Source: an uncultured Robinsoniella sp. (GTDB lineage Bacteria; Bacillota; Clostridia; Lachnospirales; Lachnospiraceae). From it: a DNA stretch of 64,000 nucleotides. Location: NCBI GenBank assembly GCA_900539655.1, contig UQCR01000023.1, positions 1 to 64,000 of the forward strand. Direction: 5' to 3'. The notes under the pieces were generated by a model, which was given only the letters and a program-made list of their open reading frames with translations, did not search any database and was not told where the DNA came from. Below are positions 36,776-44,134 of this stretch, piece after piece. Within the stretch, counting starts at the first letter, position 1, and every line of letters begins with the position of its first letter. A program made the translations under genes and the position numbers.

Positions 36776-37642
36776 TTAAATACGTTCCAGAAAGGAAAAA
36801 GGAATCTTTTTAATCTCTTCATAGGTATGGAGCTGATATTCGGTATCCAGAGGAAAAACAGCTTCGTCAGCAACGGTTTCTACAGTCAGAGCCAGTCTCT
36901 TATATACTTCCGAGTAAAAGTTTACGGAGTTGCCCCCGCTGCTGACATCCCCGAATTCTTCGGCACTGCTTCCAAGGTCGTAATGGGCAATTGACTGGAG
37001 ATGCTTAGCCATCCGTTCACTTTCTTTATTATAGGATTCCGGCATAGCATTCCGGAAGTAATATATGATCTGGCCTCTGGAGTGAAAATCTATGTACCCC
37101 ACTGAATGTGGAAATTGCCTGAATACTCCGATTAAAGCCTGAGTCTCATTCTCACTTCCTGGATAAAGCATACGTCCCTGTACCCGAAATGATTTACATG
37201 GAAAATTACGGTTAATATCCACACCTCTTCCGTTAAATTTCCATTCTTCAGAGGGGATACCATCCATTATAATGGTATGGCGGTAGATTGGATTGCGGAT
37301 GGACTGATATCCGCATAAAGCAATTTCGTATCCGTCCGGATTCATCAGCGGCAGGAAACAGATGCTGTAGGTTTCCATCAGCTTTTTAACAGACCCTGGA
37401 TTCATGCAGTAATCCTCAATAATTTTTAACATTAAGATGGGATTCACACTCTCCCTGCCATGTATACCTGCAGAGCAAATCAGACATTTGTCCGAGGATC
37501 CCATCTGAAGCATTGGTATTTTACGCTCATCGTGGCTGTAACCTATGACGGATAATTTTAGAAGATCGGAATATCGGCATTCCAGTTCATAGATACACTG
37601 CATGATTTCTTCATATGTATAAGTTTGATTTAATGTTACCAC
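36776..37642 (-). CDS. M14-family zinc carboxypeptidase, probably sporulation-linked
   Basis: A 288-residue zinc peptidase without a signal peptide. Zinc ligands are in GIHGRES (HxxE) and DFHSRG, the substrate arginine motif is in VDINRNFP and the catalytic glutamate region is VETVADE near residue 265. It resembles gamma-D-glutamyl-diaminopimelate peptidase I of sporulating bacilli but lacks LysM repeats. The start is GTG 37642, with GGGG 9 bases upstream. A strong sigma-E-type promoter (37709-37738) suggests expression in the mother cell (inference). It is monocistronic. Confidence 0.85.
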   Translation of the reverse strand: MVTLNQTYTYEEIMQCIYELECRYSDLLKLSVIGYSHDERKIPMLQMGSSDKCLICSAGIHGRESVNPILMLKIIEDYCMNPGSVKKLMETYSICFLPLMNPDGYEIALCGYQSIRNPIYRHTIIMDGIPSEEWKFNGRGVDINRNFPCKSFRVQGRMLYPGSENETQALIGVFRQFPHSVGYIDFHSRGQIIYYFRNAMPESYNKESERMAKHLQSIAHYDLGSSAEEFGDVSSGGNSVNFYSEVYKRLALTVETVADEAVFPLDTEYQLHTYEEIKKIPFSFLERI

Positions 37643-37663
37643 ATCTGCACACCCCTTCCTTTA

Positions 37664-37703
37664 GACCGTGTTTGAAAGCGGGTAAAAATTTGCAAACACG
37701 CTC
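37664..37703. repeat. Dispersed palindromic repeat, copy 4
   Basis: GACCGTGTTTG (37664-37674) and CAAACACGCTC (37693-37703) form an 11-bp stem with one mismatch and a loop of about 18 bases. It lies between the M14 peptidase start and its promoter, so it would form the 5' end of the transcript. Confidence 0.7.
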
Positions 37704-37708
37704 TTATA

Positions 37709-37738
37709 AGTATATGAAATAAAATGTGCAAATATGAC
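37709..37738 (-). promoter_or_regulatory. Sigma-E-type (mother cell) promoter for the M14 peptidase
   Basis: On the - strand GTCATATT (37738-37731), a 14-base spacer and CATATACT (37716-37709) match the Bacillus sigma-E consensus (GTCATATT, about 14 bases, CATACAMT) in 15 of 16 positions. The -10 box is 66 bases from the GTG start, leaving room for repeat copy 4 in the leader. Confidence 0.7.
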
Positions 37739-37742
37739 AAAA

Positions 37743-37776
37743 CTCCAGATCAGCAAACATCATTGCCAATCTGGAA
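37743..37776 (-). terminator. Probable terminator after proA
   Basis: TCCAGAT (37744-37750) pairs with ATCTGGA (37769-37775); on the - strand TTTT follows shortly after. It lies about 10 bases beyond the proA stop codon. Confidence 0.6.
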
Positions 37777-37784
37777 TTCCTATG

Positions 37785-39032
37785 TTATTTACGAATCTGT
37801 CCGTTTCCGTAAATGATATATTTTGTTGTAGTGAGAGCCAGGAGACCCATTGGACCTCTGGCATGAAGTTTCTGTGTACTGATCCCGATTTCAGCACCAA
37901 AACCGAATTCAAATCCGTCGGTAAACCGGGTAGAGGCATTTACATAGACGGCAGCCGCATCTATTTCTTCCAGGAACTTTTGGGAATGGCCATAATCATT
38001 GGTGATAATCGCCTCCGAATGCCCTGTATTATACCGGTTGATATGGGAAATGGCTTCCCCAATGGAATCAACCGTTTTGATAGACAAAATGTAATCCAGG
38101 TATTCGCAGCCCCAATCTTCTTCGGAAGCCGGGAGTACACCTGTGGCAGCATCCATAGCAGGTTTATCACCCCGGAGCTCTACATTTTTTTCGTCCAGAC
38201 GTTTTTTCAGTGCCGGGAGCAGGGAATCTATTACATTCTTATGTACAACAATGGATTCACATGCATTGCATACGCCGATTCTCTGAGTTTTTGCATTGAA
38301 AATGATATCAATTGCCATCTCAAGATCTGCTGTTTCATCCACATAGATGTGGCAGTTGCCGGTTCCGGTTTCAATGACGGGAATTGTGCTGTTGTTAACC
38401 ACCGCTTTGATTAAACCGGCGCCTCCTCTTGGGATTAATACATCTACATACTGGTTTAATTTCATAAATGCAGTGGTTGTTTCCCGGTTGCTGTCTTCTA
38501 TAAGCTGAATAGCGTCTTCTGTAATATTCAGATCCGACAATGCCTTTCGGATCACTGCTACGATAGCTTTATTAGAATGAATGGCATCACTTCCGCCTTT
38601 TAAGATAACAGCATTTCCGGTTTTGAAACAAAGTCCGAAAGCATCTGCCGTAACATTAGGGCGGGATTCATAAATGATACCAACTACACCCAGGGGAACT
38701 CTTTTTTGACCGATTATTAATCCATTGGGGCGTTTTTTCATAGAAAGAACTTCTCCTATGGGATCTTCCAGGGCAACCAGTTGTGTCAGGCCTTCTGCCA
38801 TTCCTTCTATACGTGCCCGGGTCAGAAGAAGACGGTCAACCAGCCCTTCTTTCATCTGGTTTGCACGGGCCGCTTCAATATCTTTTTCATTTTCTCTTAA
38901 TATGGTGTCGCTTTCCTTTAAAAGGGCATCTGCCACTGCTTCCAGTGCCGCATTCTTCCTCAGGGTTTCTAACGTCTGCAGTGATGGTTTTGCTTGCTGG
39001 GCGTTCTGCCCGATTTCCTGTAATGTTGGCAT
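37785..39032 (-). CDS. proA: Glutamate-5-semialdehyde dehydrogenase (gamma-glutamyl phosphate reductase)
   Basis: ProA reduces gamma-glutamyl phosphate to glutamate semialdehyde with NADPH, the second step to proline. About 415 residues with the catalytic cysteine in NACES, the nucleotide region ILKGGSDAIHSNKA and LIPRGGAGLI. ATG 39032 follows GAGGAGG; an in-frame start at 39053 is not supported. It is the last gene of proB-DUF896-MTHFS-proA. Confidence 0.96.
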   Translation of the reverse strand: MPTLQEIGQNAQQAKPSLQTLETLRKNAALEAVADALLKESDTILRENEKDIEAARANQMKEGLVDRLLLTRARIEGMAEGLTQLVALEDPIGEVLSMKKRPNGLIIGQKRVPLGVVGIIYESRPNVTADAFGLCFKTGNAVILKGGSDAIHSNKAIVAVIRKALSDLNITEDAIQLIEDSNRETTTAFMKLNQYVDVLIPRGGAGLIKAVVNNSTIPVIETGTGNCHIYVDETADLEMAIDIIFNAKTQRIGVCNACESIVVHKNVIDSLLPALKKRLDEKNVELRGDKPAMDAATGVLPASEEDWGCEYLDYILSIKTVDSIGEAISHINRYNTGHSEAIITNDYGHSQKFLEEIDAAAVYVNASTRFTDGFEFGFGAEIGISTQKLHARGPMGLLALTTTKYIIYGNGQIRK

Positions 39033-39073
39033 CTTAATCCTCCTCACAATCATTTTTGAGTATCAATTTCCAT

Positions 39074-39625
39074 TTACTGTGCAAAATAACTTGCAGCAGG
39101 TGTAATCAGCATCTGAGGGAGAATATCGTGTGCATCAGACGGGACGGCATCTACTACCTGAAAATCAAAAGCAACTGCAATTGTCCTGTGTTTCGTATGT
39201 AAACTCAGATATCGGTCATAAAATCCCTTTCCATAACCGCATCTGTGGCACTTGGAGTCGAAAGCTACACCGGGAACGATTACCAGGGCATTTTCTTCAA
39301 AAGCCTGTTCGGTGGTTATCGGCTCTGGAATATGAAAATAACCGGGAGCTACATCCTCATAAGAATGGATGTAATAATAATCTATATCCGCTCCATTTAC
39401 TTTTGGTGCAGCCACACGTTTCTTCTGCTTCCATGCCTCTTCGATGAGTTCCCTGGTGGAAACCTCTCCATTGTAATCCATATAGACATAGATGCAGGGA
39501 GCTTTTTGAAAGTCTTCCGACTGGATGATTTTCTGGCATATTTCATGGCTGCCTGTATGGATTATTTCAGGTGTTAGTTGTGCACGTTTTTGAAATATCT
39601 CTTTTCTAATTTCCTTTTTTTCCAT
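39074..39625 (-). CDS. 5-formyltetrahydrofolate cyclo-ligase
   Basis: About 183 residues converting 5-formyl-THF to 5,10-methenyl-THF with ATP. The N-terminal KKEIRKEIFQKRAQL and the C-terminal PGVAFDSKCHRCGYGKGFYDRYL (here split by the conserved RxGxGxGFYDR) are diagnostic. It overlaps the end of the DUF896 gene. Two starts are in frame (GTG 39634 and ATG 39625); AGGTGAG fits the ATG. Confidence 0.94.
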   Translation of the reverse strand: MEKKEIRKEIFQKRAQLTPEIIHTGSHEICQKIIQSEDFQKAPCIYVYMDYNGEVSTRELIEEAWKQKKRVAAPKVNGADIDYYYIHSYEDVAPGYFHIPEPITTEQAFEENALVIVPGVAFDSKCHRCGYGKGFYDRYLSLHTKHRTIAVAFDFQVVDAVPSDAHDILPQMLITPAASYFAQ

Positions 39626-39824
39626 ATTTCTCACCTAAATTAACGATGGTGCCGTCTTCTTCCTGCATATCAATATTATTTAACTGGCTTCTGAGATTGC
39701 TGCGGATGGATTCCACATATTCTCTTCGCAGATCCGCCTGTTCTTTTTTCTCCGGTTCGGTAAGTCCCTCTGCTTTTGATTTTCTTGCCAGTGCATTAAT
39801 TCGATCTAACTTTTCCTGATTCAT
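39606..39824 (-). CDS. DUF896 protein (YnzC family)
   Basis: A 72-residue helical protein with INALARKSKAEGLTEPEKKEQ followed by LRREYVESIRSNLRSQL, the DUF896 signature. Bacillus YnzC is linked to the SOS-induced lexA/yneA region, but here the gene sits inside the proline operon between proB and the folate ligase. Function unknown. GGAG precedes ATG 39824. Confidence 0.93.
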   Translation of the reverse strand: MNQEKLDRINALARKSKAEGLTEPEKKEQADLRREYVESIRSNLRSQLNNIDMQEEDGTIVNLGEKYGKKGN

Positions 39825-39880
39825 AGATTAACTCCTTTTATATAATATTACTGCATTTCTCTGTGTTCTGCTATAAATAT

Positions 39881-40723
39881 TTAGATTTTTTCCAGGTAAT
39901 CAATTAAGTAGAAATCCGCATCTGACTTTGCCAGAAACAGGGTTCCATGATTACGGCCCTGGACTATTTTATGTAGAACATGGAAATCTTCACCATTGGC
40001 AATCACCATATCGGTTCCGGCAGAGGTGGCAATTTTAGCTGCGACCAGTTTGGTTGCCATTCCACCGGTTCCCACATTGCTGCTGCTGCTGTCTTTTCCC
40101 ATATTCATTAGATGCTCATCCAGTGTATCTACAATATCGATAAACTTTGCATTGGGATTCTGATTAGGGTCATCGGTAAAAAGCCCGTCAATATCAGAAA
40201 GCAGAATCAGCAGATCAGCGCCCACCAAAGCGGCTACGATTGCTGAAAGGGTATCATTATCACCAAAGCGCATTTCATAGGTAGATACCGTGTCATTTTC
40301 ATTAACGATGGGGATTGCACCAAGCTTTAGTAATTCCTGAAAGGTGTTCAGTGCATTTTTACGGCTTAAGTTATCTACCATTGTATTTTTTGTCATTAGA
40401 ATCTGTGCAGCCATCTGGCCGTATTCTGAGAACAGTTTCTGGTAAATCATCATCAGCTTTGCCTGGCCTATTGCGGCACACGCCTGCTTTCTGGCGATTT
40501 CATCAGGCTTGGACTCCATTCCTACCGCTTTTGTTCCAACGGCAATCGCACCGGAAGATACTAAGATCACATCTTTCCCCATATTGCGCAGATCACTTAA
40601 TTCACGTACCAGAATTTCAAGTTTCGTCAGGTTCAGCGCACCTGTTTCCTCGTGTGTCAGAGAGGATGAGCCTATTTTTACAACAATTCTTTTTTTATCT
40701 ATTAGTTTTTCACGAATGTTCAC
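39881..40723 (-). CDS. proB: Glutamate 5-kinase, without PUA domain
   Basis: ProB phosphorylates glutamate to start proline synthesis. The 280-residue protein has the amino-acid-kinase fold (KIGSSSLT, LVSSGAIAVG, NENDTVS, FGDNDTLSAIVAAL, GTGGMATKLVAAKIA). It stops before the C-terminal PUA domain of the E. coli enzyme, so it is a short form. The start is GTG 40723, with GGAGG 6 bases upstream. Promoter candidates lie at 40752-40780. Confidence 0.95.
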   Translation of the reverse strand: MNIREKLIDKKRIVVKIGSSSLTHEETGALNLTKLEILVRELSDLRNMGKDVILVSSGAIAVGTKAVGMESKPDEIARKQACAAIGQAKLMMIYQKLFSEYGQMAAQILMTKNTMVDNLSRKNALNTFQELLKLGAIPIVNENDTVSTYEMRFGDNDTLSAIVAALVGADLLILLSDIDGLFTDDPNQNPNAKFIDIVDTLDEHLMNMGKDSSSSNVGTGGMATKLVAAKIATSAGTDMVIANGEDFHVLHKIVQGRNHGTLFLAKSDADFYLIDYLEKI

Positions 40724-40751
40724 GTTGTGCCTCCTTCACTATTTCCAAACT

Positions 40752-40780
40752 ATCTTACACCATTTTTTAAGAATCGTCCA
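40752..40780 (-). promoter_or_regulatory. Candidate promoter for the proB operon
   Basis: On the - strand TGGACG (40780-40775), a 17-base spacer and TAAGAT (40757-40752) match the consensus in 8 of 12 bases. Upstream, TTGGAACCTG occurs twice as direct repeats (40819-40828 and 40837-40846, 18 bases apart), possibly a binding site. Confidence 0.35.
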
Positions 40781-40851
40781 GTAGTAGTTCAGGATTTAAT
40801 TACCAGTGCTTTTTCAGGCAGGTTCCAAGTCTTTAACAGGTTCCAATGCCC

Positions 40852-41223
40852 TTAAGTTGAATAATTTTCTAAAAAATTATACAAATCACTGAAATCCTCC
40901 AGATACTTTCCCTCTTTTATCTCTTCTTGCACACTTTCCGGGAGGCGGTCCATATGGATGTTGGTATACTCATAGAGGATATCTTCCTTTGTACGGTATA
41001 CGGTTATCTTCCCGTTCTCTTCTTTCAGATAGAATTTTCCCTTCTCAGAGGCATCTGCTGCGGATACTTTTTTATCTTTGCTAAAAGCTACATCTTTCGC
41101 CTGCATGTTTAATATGTCATCCCCGGACAGTTCGTAGCTATGTGTCCAGCGGTAACTGGCATAGTAGGCGAAACATAATACGCAGACGCTAAATAAAACG
41201 CCGACACTATATTTCCATTTCAT
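40852..41223 (-). CDS. BofC C-terminal domain-like protein
   Basis: The 123 residues comprise a short cytoplasmic start, one transmembrane or signal segment (about 5-23) and an exported domain ending in YLKEENGKITVYRTKEDIL and a Glu-rich tail. This C-terminal part resembles BofC, which in Bacillus acts in the intermembrane space of the forespore on SpoIVB signalling. A sigma-G-type promoter (41243-41272) supports a forespore role. AAAGGAG precedes ATG 41223. Confidence 0.75.
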   Translation of the reverse strand: MKWKYSVGVLFSVCVLCFAYYASYRWTHSYELSGDDILNMQAKDVAFSKDKKVSAADASEKGKFYLKEENGKITVYRTKEDILYEYTNIHMDRLPESVQEEIKEGKYLEDFSDLYNFLENYST

Positions 41224-41242
41224 AAGATCACTCCTTTGGAAA

Positions 41243-41272
41243 TAGTATCGGCATTCTAAGATTACTTATTCA
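41243..41272 (-). promoter_or_regulatory. Sigma-G-type (forespore) promoter for the BofC-like gene
   Basis: On the - strand TGAATA (41272-41267), a 17-base spacer and GATACTA (41249-41243) match the Bacillus sigma-G consensus (TGAATA, 17-18 bases, CATACTA) in 12 of 13 positions. The -10 box lies 20 bases from ATG 41223. Confidence 0.65.
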
Positions 41273-41294
41273 CGAAAATTGTCACTTTTCAGTC

Positions 41295-41319
41295 AAAAAT
41301 CCGCTTTACGCGAAATTTT
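41295..41319 (-). terminator. Probable terminator after the pyridoxamine kinase
   Basis: The - strand AAAATTTCGC and GCGGATTTTT flank a 5-base loop and pair apart from one mismatch and some G-U pairs, ending in T5. A second small hairpin (CCATCA/TGATGG, 41327-41344) lies between it and the gene. Both lie in the gap downstream of 41375. Confidence 0.5.
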
Positions 41320-41374
41320 GAGCCTGCCATCAGTCGCTTGATGGATTCCTATGCGCATTCGTATGGCTCATTGC

Positions 41375-42196
41375 TCACGGAAATAAATATTTTAGGTTTG
41401 GTTCTAAGAGAACCCCTTCTTTTACCGGATATCCGATTTGGTCGCCTGATTTGATGCATTTGCAGACAAACTGATGCGCTTCTTCTGCAGCGGAAGCCAG
41501 CTTTGAGCCTTTCATCAGTTTTCCCAGCAATACGCTGGCAAACAGATCACCGGTACCGGGATAGGATCTTCCGGTACTGGATCTGGATAAAATCTGTACT
41601 GTTTTGCCTTCACAAAGTACGATGGATTGGGGATAGCCTGGTAAAGGAACACTGGTAATGACAGAACGGCGGCATCCTTTTTCCATTAATTTCTCTGCGA
41701 TCCGCTTAATCTGTTTCTCATCGCTGAATTCCAGACAGAGTTCTCCGGTAATCAGACAGCTTTCTGTATAATTTGGTGTTGCCAGCGTGCTGAAGGGAAG
41801 CAATTCCCACATTGCCTGATTATAGGAATCGTCAAAATTCATATAGTAGCTTCCATGATCACCCATAATCGGATCAAACAGGACATCTGCTTCCTGAAAG
41901 TTTTTTAAAAACTGTAAAACCTCCCGGACTACCTGGATATTACCAAGATATCCTATGAAAATATAATCAAATGTTATTTGATTGTTTTTGAAATGTTCTG
42001 CTGACTCCGCGACAAAGGATGGAAGGGGCATCATCACCGGTTTGCCGAAACCTCCTGTATGTGTAGACAGTATCATCGTCGGTACCGGACAAGCTTCTAT
42101 TCCCATAACGGATAATACAGGAAGTATATTTGTCATAGCAGCTTTTCCCACGCTGCACAAGTCATGGATTACAGCAACTCTTTTGATCGGTTTCAT
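41375..42196 (-). CDS. Pyridoxamine/pyridoxal kinase
   Basis: A 273-residue ribokinase-fold enzyme that phosphorylates B6 vitamers in the PLP salvage route. The N-terminal RVAVIHDLCSVGKAAM, the central VLFDPIMGDHGSYY and the catalytic PGTGDLFASVLLGKL are typical of the pyridoxal kinase branch. It lies downstream of the flippase gene across a tandem-repeat leader (42196-42306), with AAAGG just before ATG 42196. It could supply PLP to YggS and the gamma-lyase-like enzyme. Confidence 0.9.
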   Translation of the reverse strand: MKPIKRVAVIHDLCSVGKAAMTNILPVLSVMGIEACPVPTMILSTHTGGFGKPVMMPLPSFVAESAEHFKNNQITFDYIFIGYLGNIQVVREVLQFLKNFQEADVLFDPIMGDHGSYYMNFDDSYNQAMWELLPFSTLATPNYTESCLITGELCLEFSDEKQIKRIAEKLMEKGCRRSVITSVPLPGYPQSIVLCEGKTVQILSRSSTGRSYPGTGDLFASVLLGKLMKGSKLASAAEEAHQFVCKCIKSGDQIGYPVKEGVLLEPNLKYLFP

Positions 42197-42306
42197 TTGT
42201 TGCCTTTCTATTGTTGCATCACTATTATTGCTCTTTATTGCTGCATTTTTATTGTTGCATTTAATTGCTGCGATTTTATTACCGCAATTCTATTGTTGTC
42301 TCTTCT
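42196..42306. repeat. Degenerate 14-bp tandem repeat in the kinase leader
   Basis: Eight head-to-tail units of 13-15 bases fill the spacer. Unit starts are at 42196, 42210, 42224, 42237, 42251, 42264, 42278 and 42292. The + strand consensus is ATTGYTGCATTTTT, or AAAAATGCARCAAT in the direction of transcription. The unit nearest the kinase contains its ribosome binding site. Confidence 0.75.
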
Positions 42307-42320
42307 TTAATGGAGCAGTC

Positions 42321-43970
42321 CTATAAAATACGGCATTTTTTTAATATTGCAACCATCAGGCGCCCCTTTGGCAGTTCCAGAATTTCCCGTTCCCGGATTC
42401 CCTTAAGCTTAATCAGACATACACAATATACGATCACGCCGATTAAAATTGCAATCACCGTAGAAACGGTATTACCCACAAGTTTATTTAACAGCCATTG
42501 TACCCCAAATACCACAACTCCCATTACCGCAGATGATAAAAGTGGAATTAAAAATGTCTTTTTCAGTTCCTGCCGGTAATGCAGATGTTTCCGGATGGAT
42601 AGGGCATTTAGTATACAGATAACAAAGGCAAAGAAAATATTCGCATAGACAACACTGTATATATTCAGGGATGCTTTTGTTAATAACAGCATCAAAACAA
42701 ATATATGTAAAACCAGAGCAATTGCCGCATGAATTAAAGGAGCTCTCAACTGGTTGAGGCCCTGCAGAATTCCTGTCGTCAGTGTTGACAGCGCAAATAG
42801 AACGATCATCAATGCACCTGCCTGCATTATGCCCGATGTAAGGGCGCGTCCGTCATTAAAAAGAAGCTTCATGATGGGGGTAGCAAGCGCCGCCATTCCT
42901 ACCGCACAGGGTATGGTAAGTACCATGGTATAGCGGATGGTGTTGCGTACCTTAACAGATGCGTCTTTAAAATCATGATCTACCATTGCTTTTGTCAGAC
43001 TGGGAACCACAGAGGGAGCCAGACAGGAGGCAAGTGCCAGAGGTACATTCATCAATACCCTGAATTTACCCACATAGACACCCCAGATGGTAGTATACTG
43101 TTTTTCTGTATAACCCTGACCGGATAAAACAGCATTAAAAATACCCTGGTCCAACACGGTTATGATATTGTAGATTACCGTACTTAAAACAACCGGAATA
43201 ATTGTCCAGAGGATCGCTTTGTAAATAAGAGCATCAGGTTCCAGCCTTTTGGTAGGATCCTGGCGCATCTGTTTTTTAAAATTTCGCTGATAGGAGCTGA
43301 AAATAACCACAAGAAAAATAAGTGCCACTGCTACGCTGACAACAGTACCAAGAGTACCGCCGGCAGCACCAAAAGCCGGGGCGATGGAACTATTTCCCCC
43401 CAATTCTTTTGCAAGGGTTGCTCCGTAGTTAAATAACATGCCTGCTGCAGCAACTGACACTACAGCATTTACAATTTGTTCAATGACCTGGGACACTGCC
43501 GTAGGCACCATAGAACCATGCCCCTGATAGAAACCACGGAATACGCCTGCGATGGCAAATATAAATACTGCCGGAGCCAATACCCGCAGACCATAGGAAG
43601 CCATTTCTGTCTTCATGATATCTTTTGAAATCACACCTGCCAGAAGGAAGGTTAAAACAGAAACGACACCTCCTGCGATGACCGCAAATTTCAGGGAACA
43701 CTTAAAAACTTTATATGCATTTTTTTTCTGCCCTAAATGTAACCGTTCTGATACCAGCTTGGATACAGCCAGAGGAAGGCTGAAGGAGGATACCATCAAC
43801 AGTATGGTGTATATTTCATTGGCTGTTGAATAATAACTGTTTCCTTCATCCCCCAGTATATTTGTAAGGGGAATGCGGTATATCATGCCTATAATTTTGG
43901 CAAGAATAGAAGCTACCGCAAGAATTGTACCCTGCACTAAAAACGAATTACTCTTCTTCTTCTTTCCCAC
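42321..43970 (-). CDS. Polysaccharide/lipid II flippase of the MurJ/SpoVB (MATE-like) family
   Basis: A 549-residue polytopic membrane protein with about 14 transmembrane helices. FLVQGTILAVASILAKIIGMIYRIPL at the N-terminus (two short motifs: ILAKIIGMIYRIPL) is the SpoVB/PST-family signature. It probably translocates lipid-linked peptidoglycan or polysaccharide precursors. It may be the vegetative MurJ or a spore-cortex SpoVB; the sequence does not decide. The start is GTG 43970 with GAGGT 5 bases upstream. A GC-rich spacer separates it from the lipoprotein gene. Confidence 0.88.
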   Translation of the reverse strand: MGKKKKSNSFLVQGTILAVASILAKIIGMIYRIPLTNILGDEGNSYYSTANEIYTILLMVSSFSLPLAVSKLVSERLHLGQKKNAYKVFKCSLKFAVIAGGVVSVLTFLLAGVISKDIMKTEMASYGLRVLAPAVFIFAIAGVFRGFYQGHGSMVPTAVSQVIEQIVNAVVSVAAAGMLFNYGATLAKELGGNSSIAPAFGAAGGTLGTVVSVAVALIFLVVIFSSYQRNFKKQMRQDPTKRLEPDALIYKAILWTIIPVVLSTVIYNIITVLDQGIFNAVLSGQGYTEKQYTTIWGVYVGKFRVLMNVPLALASCLAPSVVPSLTKAMVDHDFKDASVKVRNTIRYTMVLTIPCAVGMAALATPIMKLLFNDGRALTSGIMQAGALMIVLFALSTLTTGILQGLNQLRAPLIHAAIALVLHIFVLMLLLTKASLNIYSVVYANIFFAFVICILNALSIRKHLHYRQELKKTFLIPLLSSAVMGVVVFGVQWLLNKLVGNTVSTVIAILIGVIVYCVCLIKLKGIREREILELPKGRLMVAILKKCRIL

Positions 43971-44000
43971 GTCATACCTCGTTCATCTCATGTTTTTTCC

Positions 44001-44130
44001 CGCGCACAGTAACCGGATAGGCACTCTGGCACCATCTGGCTGCTGCGGGGATTGCTTATCGTCCGGTGGACGTTCGTCTGGCCGGCAAAAGCGGGTCACA
44101 GACCGAATGCCCTGCCGCTGCCGGCAGGCT
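44001..44130. other. GC-rich structured spacer
   Basis: By direct count 84 of 130 bases are G or C (65%), far above the neighbouring genes. It contains CCTGCCG/CGGCAGG (44111-44117 with 44122-44128) and CGTCC/GGACG (44060-44064 with 44068-44072). I recognise no gene, promoter or T-run terminator in it. Confidence 0.6.
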
Positions 44131-44134
44131 TTGA

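Noticed and set aside
152..37703. CRISPR array
   Set aside because: The related repeats are kilobases apart, palindromic and not separated by uniform spacers, and no cas gene is present.
37734..38414. 226-codon + strand open frame opposite proA
   Set aside because: Antisense to the conserved proA gene, no start signal or motif.
40724..40851. T-box leader before proB
   Set aside because: The leader between the candidate promoter and the GTG start is under 30 bases, too short for a T-box, and no T-box motif is visible.
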